Positions 12,257 through 25,354 of a stretch of 64,000 nucleotides of DNA are shown in pieces. The notes below the pieces were generated by a model. It ran no database searches and was not told the origin of the DNA. It saw only the letters and a program-made list of their open reading frames with translations. Each line of letters starts with the position of its first letter. Position 1 is the first letter of the stretch. A program made the position numbers and the translations under genes. Origin of the DNA: Promerops cafer (Eukaryota > Chordata > Aves > Passeriformes > Nectariniidae); NCBI GenBank assembly GCA_013398275.1, contig VZSE01013631.1, positions 1,091,594-1,155,593 of the forward strand, read 5' to 3'.

Positions 12257-15200
12257 TATACACTTGCCAAGGGACAATTACACTTGCCACTGAACTTTTG
12301 TAGTGTCCTGGTGCATTCAGAAATGGCAAGGATTGTCACTGTACATACCATTTAAGCCATTGTGAAAAAATGTATATTTATGAATACATTTTTAATTTAC
12401 AAACCACTGTATTGACAGAATGATTGCGCTTCTTTCATTTGCTTGCAAGTGAAGTAAGATCAATTTATTGGCACTTGCAGATTGGTGATTTCACAGGAGA
12501 ATTTTTAGAAGCCTCTATGCTCTATTGCTAGTTTTGAACATTCAGAAACTGAAGTTACAGCAGCCTACTGCATGTCATCTATCCACCCCCTTTCTAGCTG
12601 CTCTCAATTATGATGACTTGTCACCATTCACTCCATAATTACATTCTCAAGGTTATTTCCATCTCTGCTCCTGATGTGTCCAAAGCACATACATTTACAC
12701 CTATTCATTTCTGACAACCAAGTCTACTTTTCTCCAATAATATATTTAATATGTGCATTTATCATCTTTTCTGTCCAGAAGATATGTAAGTCTTTGTTTG
12801 TACCATATCGCAAAAGCTTTGATTTTCTTTGTCACAATCAATAATTTCTCAAAAGTCACATTCATAAGTTGCTACAGCAAAAAATTAGGCATTTCACGAG
12901 TCAAATCTTTCTACTTCCATGGTGAATTTTTTTTTTCCAGACTTTTATAAGGGAAGCCACAGATGGATCAACTATTCTTCAAAATTTTCCAGTTTCTATT
13001 GGGCAGGTTCTGATTGGGTAAATCTGATCCCAGGTAAACTGAATTTATGAACAGTCTCTATAGTTAGACCACTAATAAGGAAGCTAGCTAATACACTATT
13101 TTTATTATTTAAGTAAAGTTATTTTATTTATAGCATACTCAAGAATACCCTGTGTTTTTCATTAGCCTTTTATTGTCTCTCTAATACTTGGTGCACAGCA
13201 GACTTGGTTGTGACAGAGTGCTATGTCATCAGCTGAAGGTCATTTAAAAGAAGTCAATTTCAAACTCAGCTTTTCCATTCTGAGAAGTCCTTCTGAGATT
13301 TTTTTTTTGGTCCCAGCCAGTCTGGGACCAAAATTTGCAGTTACCTGTAGTTTTAATAGTAGCACATGGTTCTTTATATTCATTTGGTATTTTTTCAAAT
13401 AACAAGGCAGATTTGGGGAAATTTCTGAGTGTATGGGACTGCTCAGAGGAAATACTACTGGGGAAACTGGGAAAGTTTGGCAGTATATTTAGCCCATGGC
13501 AGCTGTTTTCTGGAGGCAAAACAATGACTCTTTCCCCTTGCCCCATTAAGTAAGAACTGTCCTATGATCTATTAAAAAATGAGAACATGTTTGGTACTAA
13601 CAAGTTCTGATTAAGAGGCTCATTTGTGAAAAGTATTGATTGTATTTACAATGCTGCTGTTGCTAATTCTTCCAACAGATATAACATCTGCTGCTCACAG
13701 TAAAGAAAAGAATGCTATGAAATTTTACAAACTAATATGAACTTGGAATTTACCATTATGGTCAAAGAAAGACATTTGATGAATGGATGTGCAGCCTCAG
13801 AGCTGTGCTGTGGTGACGGGGTCATTTCACGTTGATGGATAGATTATGTGGTGTATTCAGAGACTTAAAAAAGGGTTGCATTTGTCAAATGCAGGGAAGC
13901 ATCAGTGTGTGGGTATGACTGTGTGAGCAACAGAATCATTATAGTTTGCCTTTGTTCAAAGTCAGGAAATATATTGATCTTATAGGTTTATGCACTAGGG
14001 GAGCAACTAATGATGATCCAGTCTATGTGTTCTGTGAATGGCTCAAGGGGATAATAATTAAAACATTACACCACTACACCATTTTGGAACCTGAATATGA
14101 AACCTGGAATTTCAAACTCTCGTAAAGAACAATTTGCATTTGAATTTATGAAATAAAATTCCTTCTTTGGTTTGTGCTGCTCCAGTGATTTCATCCTTAC
14201 AATTCGACTTCAGTTAATGCACTGGGTGTTTGCATCCAGGTCATCAGCCAGCATGACAGTAGCAGCACATTGACAACATAGTGATCCAGCAGCAGGGAAT
14301 ACTGAGTATCAGTGGAAGAAAATTTTCCTAAATTCAGGATATGTGGCAGCAGAGACGCTAAATAAGGTTATTTGAGCCAGTACTTGCATGGGTGCTTGAC
14401 AAAGCAGACATGGAATTGGTGTCTGAAGAGAGCACAGAATATCGAGTAGACAAAGCCAGAAGTAGCCTAGACAAGGCACGAGCAAATAGAGAAATGAGAG
14501 AAGTATAGTCTTGACAAAAATGCGTAGTAATATAAAAACTGTGTTAACAATATACAGATTTTTAGCCAAAAATTCTTCATGATGCAATATAAAAAAATCC
14601 ATGATGGTGGAATGATCAATGAAGGTGACACTAATGCCAGCAGAGGGATTCCTGCTTGTAAAGTGGACTGATACATATCCACTTAGAATTTCACTAACAT
14701 CTAATACCACTATTTATATCCTGTCTGAATTGGCAAGGCAGCTTATGTGTACTCTGTGTAATATACTATAACTACACTGTATCAAGCACATAAACACTTG
14801 CTTTCTTAAGTGTATCTCTGTACCATGCTTTTTGTCTTCCAGACATACTTACTGCATACTCACACCTAATCATTTATATTTTCAGGGAAGCACTTGCTAA
14901 CATTGTGAACTTCCTTTATCTAAATCCTTTAATAAGGCAGAAAAAGACTTTTTGCCACCATGTGAACATTTAAGTCACTATTTTAGATGTAGTCAGGTTT
15001 TGTTTATGAAATGCCATTGACCTATAATCAATAATTTTTAAACTTTCAAGATCTGCTCAGCCACCTCTAATCCAGAAGAAAACTGGAGTGAACCATATTT
15101 TTCATCCATTTTCAATATCATTTAGCTGCCTAGATGCACTCTGTTAGGCATGAATTTTTCAATTTAAATGAAAAAAATAGATTGACAAGTCTATCAGATT

Positions 15201-16404
15201 TTGAATATAGTAAGAACAGAGTAATGTTACTTCTAGGGGAAGAAAGCAATAGATCCTTAAATGTCCTAAGGAAGCTCCTTCATATAGCAAGTACAAAATA
15301 ACACTACAAAAAGTACACAAATGCTGACATAATCTATGAGCAAAAAACCCCCCAAAGCCTCTATAGTTTCCCAAATTTAAGCAAACTTGCAGTAATATTT
15401 TTTTCTGTCTCACCAATGCCTTATTTTGGTGTTTAGCTCTCTGTTCCTTTCTAAAAGATTTGTCCGTTGACCTGCTGCTGGATGTGGGAAATGGGAACTC
15501 AGGAAAAGGTATGAATGAACTGGAGAAATGGGATAAGTAAAGAAGAACGCATGCAGTAGAAAATCTGAAGCTAGCTGGGTAGTAGGAGTTTCATGTGAGA
15601 AAACAAAAAATGCAGAGATAGAAGGTGAAATAAATAGCACTGAGTGAATTGTAAGTATCTTTTAAATATTATTGTGATTTGTAAGTACAATTTTGCTAAA
15701 TTCAAGATGAACTGGAGAAGCCAAATTCTGAGAACAATATAATTAAATGTTCTGTTATATATCTTAAAACAAGTTATACCTACAGTTCTATTTATTTAAT
15801 ACAAAGGCTCCTTTCAATTTTGATTTTGGCTTTCCATATTAAGCAGCCACTATAATAATCTCTTTGGAAACTAGCTGAACAAACTTGCAAGAAGATTTTT
15901 TAAAACAGAGCATACTATTAAAATTCAAAGTTAAAAAGAAGACTGTTGGGGATTTCTTTTGCCCCCTGTTCACATAGGAAGGGGAGTTTCAGGTCAACTA
16001 GAGAGCTACATCAAAATATATTGGGAGCTTTTATTTCTGTGTGCGTATGTCCTGCTTGCAGTTTTGATGCTGCATGGTTGGTCTTCTTGCTGAGACCTGG
16101 GAAGAACATGTGTGATAGTGGCTGCAGTCACTAAAGCAGTGAACCTGACAGTGTAGAGTTTTGAAAAATAAATGAAACAAGCTTAAATTATGGAAATGTT
16201 TGTTTTCTATTTCATCCCATTAGCGGGTTTAAACATAATTTAGATACGGGTTTACCTGTATGTGCTTTTTATAATTGCTGAATTTGAAAAGTACATGTAT
16301 AACCAGAAACAACTAGAAAAGTCCAAAAACGTGTCTCTAAGAGTCATCAAAGTCACAAACTGCTTAATGCTGCTGAGGAAAATAATGACCAACACATGTA
16401 TGGA
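12257..16404. other. Intergenic DNA
   Basis: No gene recognised. It contains a perfect 12-bp inverted repeat at 13305-13333 and, around 14350-14500, short plus-strand frames with protein-like composition broken by stops (see findings). The rest is unremarkable AT-rich DNA. Confidence 0.5.
13305..13333. repeat. Perfect 12-bp inverted repeat, 5-base loop
   Basis: Arms TTTTGGTCCCAG (13305-13316) and CTGGGACCAAAA (13322-13333) are exact reverse complements around the loop CCAGT. The hairpin is strong, but no surrounding gene gives it a role. Confidence 0.85.
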
Positions 16405-16975
16405 TGTTGTGGTTTAACCCCAGCCAGCAACCAAGTCCCACGCAGCCACTCAATCATTCTCTCACAGTGGAATGGGAAAGAGAATTGGAAGGTAAAAATG
16501 AGAAAACTTACGGGTTGAGATAAAGATAGTTTACTAGGTAAAGCAGAAGCCTCACACACAAGCAAAGAAAACCAAGGAATCCATTTACCACTTCCTATGG
16601 GCAGGCAGGTGTTCAGCCATCCTTAGGAAATCAAGGCTTCATCATGTGTATTTGGGAAGTAGAAACGCCATCACTCAAAATGTCCCCCCCTTTCTTATTC
16701 TTCCCTGAGCTTTAAATACTGAGGATGGCACGGTATGGTCTGGAAAATCCCTTTGGTCAGTTGGGGTCAGCTGCTTCAGCTGTAGCCCTTCTCAACACCT
16801 CGTGCACCTCCAGCCTCCTTGCAGAAGACGTCTTGACACTGTGTAAGGGCTGCTCAGCAATGAACGAAACCATCTCTGTTGTATTATCAACCCTGCTTTC
16901 AGCACAAATCCAAAACACAGCCCCATACCGGCCACTGTAAAGAAAATTAACTCTACTCCACCCAAACCCAGCACA
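16405..16975 (-). mobile_element. Solo LTR of an avian ERVL-type endogenous retrovirus
   Basis: On the minus strand the element starts TGTGCTGGGTTTGGG and ends GGTTAAACCACAACA, so it has the TG...CA ends of an LTR. It follows a widespread avian LTR family I recognise: the start is followed by GAGTTAATTTTCTTTACAGT; there is a TATA-like TATTTAAAG around 16710-16720; and the polyadenylation region contains TAAACTATCTTTATCTCAAC near 16520-16535. Flanking pentamers ATGGA (16400-16404) and GTGGA (16976-16980) differ at one base and fit the 5-bp target duplication of ERVL elements. No internal retroviral sequence adjoins it, so it is a solo LTR. Part of the middle appears deleted or diverged. Confidence 0.88.
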
Positions 16976-16980
16976 GTGGA

Positions 16981-19900
16981 TGAGGGGGAAATTATAAATT
17001 TGTTCTGCTGAATATGCTTTTCCTTTTCTACTGTTCTACGTGTAGCATATTTAGTTTATTTTTTGTACATGGAAAATAGGCAAGTTCATAATAAAAACTT
17101 AGACAAAGATAAAACTCTCACTTAAGTGTTAAGGTATACATTTTGGTCTCCTAACCATCACCACTGTACAGAAGAAGAAATACCAACTCAGAACTGAAGA
17201 TCTACACAGAAAATATGAACTACTCCCATTTCAATGTTCTTTTAAGTTAGTGTGTTCATTCCAGGTTTTGGGGAATGTAATCAAGGGAATAAAGCAGTTG
17301 AAAGAGTTCAGTGTTTGATCATCTATTGAAAAAAGCTTAAACATGTTTTCATGCTGGTTGTATCAACTGTTTTTGTTTGGGGTTGGTCTGTTTGTTTGTC
17401 TGGGTTTTTAATAAGTTGTCTATTACAGATGGGCCCAGATCCAAATGACACCACCTCTGCTCCCTCCTGAATTGTGTGTATCAGGTTGCAGATACCAATC
17501 TGAATGTCAAGAGCGGGGTGGAGTGGAGCTTGTCTTAAGATATGATTCCCTCATTCTTTGAACTTGGAATTGTCATGAATTTGACAGGTACAAGCTAAGT
17601 AATTTTTGCCTAGTCCTTAAATAAATTGGAAACTGTAGACTGTGCTGTTAGAAGGAGTGACTGTCCTTTTATGTTGCTGAAACTGTAAGATGGTCCTTAG
17701 CTGCTTGTGGCTTTCTAAATTTGAGTTTCTTTTGTTGCTGATGTTATTCACTGAGAAAGAATGTGGCCCCATTTCCAGTGAGAGAGGGTATGAAATGTTA
17801 AAAAATAGAAGAGATAGGTGGATTTTAAAGGGACTAAAAAAAACCCCAGAGGTCAGAATTTACAGGAAAGCAAAAGAAGGCCCTCCCCATTCAGCAACAA
17901 CCAAATAGCTATCTGTTAATTTCCTATCTAAATAATTAGATTCTATCATGTGACAGTTACAAAGAAGCTCATAAAAAACAATTTTCTTTTAAAATGGTCG
18001 TCTACACAGCTGTTTTTAAGTGCACATCACTCGCTGCTCCCTTCCCCCATCTCCTTGGCTTCTTGTTTCAGCATAAGACATCTGGCATACAAGTTATTCA
18101 AGTTCAGAAACTAGTTACTGAAATCTAATTAATGAGTGCTAGTGGGTTTAGACCATAACAAGTTCCCTAATTTATTTTTACAAGCAGTCGGAGTAATCCA
18201 CAGATGTTTGTAACAGATGTCAAGCACAAGGATTGCTGTTAACTAGCAGCTTTTGTGTAACAAATGGTAAGTGAGGAAAACTGACACTAAGCAGGATACC
18301 TGCAAGATATTTATATATTGTAGAATTTTGAAGCTATTGACTTCTGGTATCAGAAAATTTTGTAAAATATTCATGTCTCGATAGGACATGTATTGTACAT
18401 ATCTGTACTTGAGAATAAGGCCCCTATGAAATTATTTTGGGAAAGAAATAAAATAGATTTTTTTATTGTTTTAATCTTATATTAACTGAAGGTCAGTCAC
18501 TGTGTGGAGAACAGGTTCGTAAATCACTTGTGATTGGCAAGCAATTAACTTCTGGTAAATGAATTGCATGAGCAATGGAGTATAGTCTGCCTTGACAGGT
18601 AAAAGCATTTTTTCATTAGAGTTACATTAATAAATGATTGAAACTTGCCTAAGATTCAGGCTTGTACTTAATATTAGATCTAGTTAGAAATTCCATCCTG
18701 CAACTAGGTCCAATATTTTAACATTTAAAATTTCTGAATCAGAGCAAACAAGACATCTTGAAATTTCCAGTAGAATGAAAGTACTGGTTTTTATTTAGAA
18801 TCACTGAAGAGTTTTAATGATTTTTTTCCCCAGAATTAGTAAGGTGAAATGGACTGATAACTTAATATCACAAACCCCATAAAATACAAAAATATATAAA
18901 CTAAATTTTACTTATAGTATTACATAGTTGAAAGAAAATAATAACGGATAGATTTTTTTTCCCTTTTTCTTTCAAATTAAATCTGGTTAAATGGTTCATT
19001 TCCAAGTGTTTATTTCTGCATCTCAGGATGATGTAGCCACATTAAGTAAACTTGGGAATTAATATATTTGAGGAAATGCATCTCTTTTGCTCTAAGGCAA
19101 ATACTTACTTTAGGAGATAGAGAGTACCTTAAAGAGATAAAATCCTAATACGAGCAAGGTAGTTTGTAGTTATTATATGCTATCTTGATGAAGGTAAACA
19201 GGTAGAAGCATAAGATTATTTTAACCATCTAATACATACAATGAGATATTGTTCTAACTAAATGAGACAAACTTCTTTTCCTTTCTGCCTCTGCCCTAAT
19301 TTTTCCTTAGTGAAGACAAAGTCCAACATGGAATTGTTTGGATTCAGTTGCTATCACTTATGCTAGGGATTTGGCTCTTAGTAAGATATTGCAGGAGAAG
19401 CTCAGCTGCCCAAGAACATAAAATGCTGAAGCGTCACTGCAAATTCTTGAATAATGTTATTTCTGTCTTAGTGTAGAATATTTTAGCCCAGTTCAAAATC
19501 AGTGACATTTCTTCTGCAGCTGTGCCTGTCCTTATAGCAACTGCCTGAAGGCAGGTACCTTGCAGATTGGAAACCTGGAGATTTTCTGTTCTGGGACAGT
19601 TTTGTTCTTACAACTCTGGCTTTACAAATGAATGGAGGCCATTAATGATACTGTTCCATGAAAGTGTCCTCTATCTTAATCAGGAGACAATAATTGTTTT
19701 GTAAAAAACAGTAAGTAAACTTTCACATCCTGGTCAAATTCCAGTTTAGATAACAGCACCCTGCTGACAAAGTTCTGCCATTTCAGATGGATACTAACTG
19801 CCTATTAACCTACTCTGTTATTGCATGGCATAGTTAAGCAGCAGTTGTATTTTGTTTGATGTAGATTTATTAAGTGAATCCCCCATGGTTTTGTTCTTTT

Positions 19901-22900
19901 GGTTTTTTAAACAAAACATTTTGGGAATGGTAGAAGTTACAGAAGTGTCAACCATTATTCATTTTTGTCCTAATAAGTCTAATTCCTGCAGTGATATACA
20001 TGAAATCTATTTTTAAAAAATAATACAGAAATGCAATTTTACTGCTAATCTTGTTCTTAGGCCACTTAAATATGTGGATCTCTAAGATATCTGATATTAA
20101 ATTTACCATAGGATAGGATCAATGCAGTTTTTAAAAATAAAGACAGTGATATTCAACAGATGAAAATATGACAGTTACAATGAAAGTCAGCTTATTACTT
20201 TTTATCATATGCCAAAGTGGCATATTAAGGATTGTTGATTCTCCATTTCTGCAGTTTAAACAGATTAGGGTGGATTTTTGGTATCTATTGAATTTGACAT
20301 ATCAGATTGATAGAAACAGAAGAACAGAGAACATCCAATACAGGAATCAGATTCACCACAAATCAAATCTGAAGTGTGAACTTATTCCAAATTCAGAAAG
20401 TCCTTGTAGCAGTGAGGATTCTGTCAGCTACATAAGCATGACCTCATTCTATGCCTGCAGAGAAGATACAATTAAGTATAATCTTTCAGTTCTTGGATAA
20501 TAGCATTTATTGTCATTATCTCTCTGCACCTCCTTTCCTAAAACTCAAGCATCTTTATAGTTCATATATTCTGGAGATGTTTAGTGTAGCTGGTATAATG
20601 AGCAAATTTTATTTCTGTTCTGCAGTATATCCGGAGTACCTCATTAAAGTACAGGTACTTTAGATGAAGACTAGTAATATGCTGCTTTAGAATGCATTTA
20701 AACAAGAATTTGAAAATTCGCAACTATTAACCTTCAGTGGTAACATTATAGACTCCTTTGGTAGTTTACTAATTGGTAGGTGAACCAAAGTAGTGATTTG
20801 TTAAGTGACTTCTTTAGTATTCATTAGTGGTAATGCTGGAATAGGTGTGACCTGTTTACTTAAAAATGCAATGCTATTGATATCAGCAGAATTTTTGCTA
20901 TTATCTTCAGTGGGGCAAAAAGTGCCTTAATGATCTAGATTTCTGTTGTTTCTAAATACTATTTTTTCCTGTTTAAAATAATGCTGAAATAGAACCCTGT
21001 ATAGAGGGAATTGAGGCATTATTTACAGATATAATAAATCTGCACTATTTAGAATTAAAAAATGAATGTGTGAAATAACTAACATTACTGCAGTGGTACC
21101 AACCTGTTTCTTCAGTTAACTATGCAATCGATCGCTATATGGAACAGAAGATCAAAATCCTGCAAGTATAGAAGCCAGATATGGAGTTTCTTAATGGAGA
21201 TAAAACACCAGCATTCACTATGCATTTGACTTAAATCTAGAGGTGGGTGAAGGAGAAGAGACAGGTATGTGAGGTACTATGCGCACATTTCTTTTTATAA
21301 AACTTCTGCCTCTTTTTTTTTTCCTTAAGGAATTAAATTTCTACTTTGGAAATCACATTCTGGCAGAGGGCCAGAGTTATCTCTTGTAGGAACACAAAGT
21401 CTAAGATCATAGACAAGGTAATATTAACAGGAGACAGAGACATTCCAAGAAGCCAAGTTAAACATCTTAAATCATCATTAAGGTAAATAGATTAAAAAAA
21501 TAGGGAAGGATAGCTAACACTTTAGTTTCTGCAATGGTAAATGAAACCTAAAGCTGGCAATGGAATGTGGAAGGCTCCTTAGGAAGAGGATTACAGCATG
21601 GAGGGACTGGATCAACTTTTATGAAAATGGTTTCCGCAGGAAGTAGATGAGGGCTATTTTCATCTCTCCTTTCTGAAGGAAGGAAAAACCTATGATAGTT
21701 TGGGGCTTTGATTACATATATTAATGGTCCAAAGTAAAGTTCTGAATAATGATAAAAACTATACCTTAAGCTCCTGGAAAGATAACTTATTTCAGATTTA
21801 CTCAGCAGGCATTAATTTTTAATGCACACTTACTCCTCAGGCCTTTTCCTACAGTATTTATTATTGTATATTCAACATGTTACTGTAAGTAATAACAAGT
21901 CTTTAAAACTGGCAAAGTTAAACATGTCTTTCTTGCCACACCAGTACACTCTTCAAGCCAAAAGTTTAGCTGCAAATTGTTTTTTTTTTTTTAACTATAA
22001 AGACATTTTGAATGTAGAAGAAAGGAAATCACAATTTGCTGAGTAGATGTAGGCTGTATATAATCAGAAACATTATAAGGGACTGACATTTCCTCATTCT
22101 ATGGCTCCACTCTGGTAATATTACTACTCTAATGTGATTTATAACAAAAGCAAAAACATACTAAAGTATCTTTACTTTAAGAAGGCAGCACTGAAGAAAC
22201 TAAAATGGAAAATCTGTTGCTAAAGTATTCAGTGAAGACCAGACTAAACACTTTAGCCAAACAGCACAGATTACATGCTGTATGTTCAAGCTACTCCAAG
22301 TAAAAACAAGCCAAGTGTAGACATAAGGAGAGGCAAAGGAATGGAAAAAAAACCCCAACCCAAACCAACAGCATATATAATAAGTGATTATGGTGGTGTT
22401 TGAAAAAGTTGTGTGAAAATTTGAAGGACACATACTTGAAAGAGCCTCTATGACAGTGATCATAATTTTCTAATCAAAAATCCTTCCTATTTAAATCAAA
22501 TCCCTCCTATTTACAGTGTTAACTGTGATAGTGAGAAATCTGCCAGTGCCCAAATTAGTCTGGTATTTTCATGGTGTCAAATACTGTAATATGTACAACT
22601 GGCAAAGAAGAACATAGTTTCATGCATCAAGTGCCAGCAGCAACACCCCTGTAGTACTGCAGTTTAATGGAGGCTATCAGACTAGAGCATACGGAAAACC
22701 TCTCTTCCTCTTTTTTTGGCAACCTTAAAAATATAAAGAGACAGTCATTACACTGGAATTTACATGACCTATTTTTCCAAATGTATGATTAACACATTAC
22801 CAGCATCACACCCTTAAAGAAAAACGATTTTGTTTCTGATACTTGTCCAGACACTGAACACATGAAGTAAGGAAACACTTCCTGGTACATGCATGAAACT

Positions 22901-24242
22901 GTCACTTGACACGACACGCACACACAAATTCCGATCAAGGCAAATTTTCCTCCAGATTTTTTGACACGTACAGTGGCAGTGTATTGAATAATTATTTATT
23001 TTGCTTTTGTGAGTCATGGCAAGAGACAGCTTTTTTGAGGTTTACGAGCACATCCTCTTCTATGTATAGGTTTATGTATTGTATTAGAAGTGTAAATGTT
23101 TGTCCTTGTTTATTTAAATATTGCACACTATATAGCTACAAGATAAGTACTGAAATGGCAAAGTCACAGACAAACTAGCAATGCCTCAAATAAATTTATT
23201 TTCTAAAACAGTAAATGTTTTGAATATGAATTCCAAATTTTCCTACATTACTTTTAGTGAGGTATATATGCATTGAGAAATCCTACATAAAAAACCTAAT
23301 TTGCCTTTTTGTTGCTGTGCTACCAAATAGCTAGCACTTTGGGACTGTGATCCCTACAAGCTCTAGACAAATTGCCCCAAGCAGCCTTCTGCAGTTTTCA
23401 CAGGACAACTGTGTTGAGCTGGCCATGTGTACATAGTTCACCCTAAAACCAAATATTATTTTTGCACTTGCTTATTCATTATTTGCATTAAAATAAAAAG
23501 TTACATCTATAATGGAAACAGTTGGATCCTGGTGGCAGAAGGCGGCTCTCCAGCAGGCCTTTAATGAACCAGAAGTGGGAGTACTTGTGATTGAGACGCA
23601 AAGTGGGCTGTGACTTCTTGATCTTTCTTGCTAAGCATCTAAGATTAGGTGCTAAATAAGCAGACCTTTAGTAGTCTTCTGAAGGCCACATCTTCCATGT
23701 TTCCCTCTTCAAAGGGAAATGAAGGACAAATGAGGCTCAGGGATGCCACCTCCTTTGAATGGGATCAATCACACCATGAGGGATCTGCAGCTTGGGAGAC
23801 AACCTTACTTCCCTTGTGGAGGACCAGGCATAAGCAGGTAAGCATGTTTTGTCTCAAACATTCTGACTGTTGTGACAGGAAAGTTGTGACTGTGAAAGAG
23901 GGTCCTGTGGAGGTGGGGCAGTGCTTTATGGAGCCAACTTTCTTTTCTGCCTTGAGACTCATGCTCAGTATGCTTGCATCAAGACAAGGGTTGAGTTCCC
24001 CACTACATGCACCTCACTGCAAGGGGCTCCAGGATCCCCACAGAGCTCATTTCCTGGAGGGCTCTAAAGGGCTTACTATTGCATGCATGTATGAAATAGT
24101 GCAAAAATCTGTTTTACATAACACATGTGCACCAGATAAACTGTAAAAGAAAGTGGATTGGTCTGTCTCTTCCTCCTCTCTTACCGATCCAGACCACTAG
24201 GGAACCTGAAATGTTGTTAGGATTGGGAACATATTAAATTGT
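16981..24242. other. Intergenic DNA
   Basis: No gene, RNA gene or mobile element that I can name. The longest frames (around 20168-20500 and 23649-24146) show no family motif, and the second begins at GTG, not ATG. Low-complexity T and A tracts are scattered through it. Confidence 0.5.
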
Positions 24243-24350
24243 GAGCTTGTTAGCCAACACTTCCGAGACCTGAAGTTTGTTGTGGGAGTTGGGAGCTTTG
24301 TTGAAGTTTGTTGTAAAAGTTAAGGCTTGTTAACCAACACTTTTGAGACT
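24243..24350. repeat. Nested imperfect tandem repeat
   Basis: GCTTGTTAGCCAACACTTCCGAGAC is followed about 80 bases later by GCTTGTTAACCAACACTTTTGAGAC. Between them TGAAGTTTGTTGT occurs twice, 31 bases apart (24271 and 24302). The structure could be a small minisatellite or the enhancer-type repeats of an LTR. Confidence 0.7.
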
Positions 24351-24919
24351 AAATAGTGGGCTATTTGCTGGAGTTAAGATGATGACACAATATGACATAA
24401 GAGTTCCCTGACACATGGGTTTGTGTATTTGTTCAGTGTGATGACAAGTTATAAAGAACATTGAGCACCCTACCAAGTGGGTCGTGACACCCCATCGGGA
24501 GGGAAAATGCTTCTCTCCTTCCACAGAAGTGTCCTGTTTCTGTTCCCTAGGAAGATCACAGGGGGACACCTCCAGCAAATGTCCTCCTGAGGCATTGTGC
24601 CTTGATGGGAGGTGGCTGCATGCAGATGGCAGGGAGGTATCTCAAGACAATAGGGCACAGGAATCCATCTCCTGAGAACTGGATGTACAAGCATGAAGTA
24701 GTGGAGACCCTGCCTATTACCTTGCTGGGACAGGCAGGGAGACAGAGCTGACCAGGATGCCTATGGCAATGTAATGACGTCCTATTCTCAGACACCAGTA
24801 ATGGGTAAACATCATACGTAATTTTCCAACTATATTTTAAAACCCGTTTGGTGACTGTGAAATTTCTCAAATCAACAAACTTCTATAAAAACTACAGAAA
24901 AGTTCTCCCAGTAAAATCT

Positions 24920-24990
24920 TCTCATCTTGAGTGTTGTTTGGCTTTTTGTTTTTGTTTGTTTGGTTTTTTGTTTTTTGTTTGTTTTTAAAA
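24920..24990. repeat. T/G-rich simple sequence
   Basis: Runs of GTTTTT, GTTTG and GGTTTTTTG form a low-complexity tract. The lysine- and asparagine-rich frame on the other strand is a composition artefact. Confidence 0.8.
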
Positions 24991-25111
24991 TAATCTTCCT
25001 TTAAGAGTTCTGCCCCTTTTGCACCTTGTGTATCAACACGTATTGATAAATTCAAAACTCTTGTTCACTTAGTTCCTTTCATGGTGACTTCATAGCAGAT
25101 CTAATTTAGGG

Positions 25112-25354
25112 CTACTTATCATCATTTCGGTCCATCAAGAGCACATCTCTTTCATCTTTCCGTAACCTTACACTGTCCATCTCCATTAAGTGTCCATTGC
25201 TTGTTGTAGATAATGAAGCCCTCTCCTCCTTATCAGGTGCTTCTCTATTCTGTTGCAGCTCGTAAGTTCCACAGCAATCACTGACGCCACATCCCACCAG
25301 ACGCTCCTCAGCTTCCTTAAAAACTCTCATTCTCGTCCGCCGTTTACATGCCAT
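25112..25354 (-). CDS. Unidentified 80-codon open frame (doubtful gene)
   Basis: From the ATG at 25354-25352 the frame runs 80 codons to a TAG at 25114-25112. The product starts MACKRRTRMRVFKEAEERL, has a cysteine cluster (GCGVSDCCG, residues 21-29) and a highly charged tail ending LLMDRNDDK. The frame stays open 5' of this ATG for about 17 codons, back to a GATAG that could be a splice acceptor. The composition looks more like a real cytoplasmic protein segment than most chance frames here. I do not recognise it. It lies about 200-400 bases from the N4BP2 CpG island and points away from it, so it could be a terminal exon, a pseudogene fragment or chance. Confidence 0.2.
   Translation of the reverse strand: MACKRRTRMRVFKEAEERLVGCGVSDCCGTYELQQNREAPDKEERASLSTTSNGHLMEMDSVRLRKDERDVLLMDRNDDK

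Noticed and set aside
11890..12303. 137-codon plus-strand frame
   Set aside because: It is the antisense of a CR1 element running into a CA/TA microsatellite.
14309..14710. 133-codon hydrophobic frame on the minus strand
   Set aside because: It starts at GTG, has no family motif and is antisense to the more protein-like broken frames.
20168..20500. 110-codon frame with a signal-peptide-like start (MKVSLLLFIICQSG)
   Set aside because: One short hydrophobic start in AT-rich DNA is expected by chance; the remainder shows no domain, cysteine pattern or splice context.
23649..24146. 165-codon plus-strand frame
   Set aside because: It begins at GTG and has no recognisable motif. It may belong to an unrecognised repeat, but not to a supported gene.
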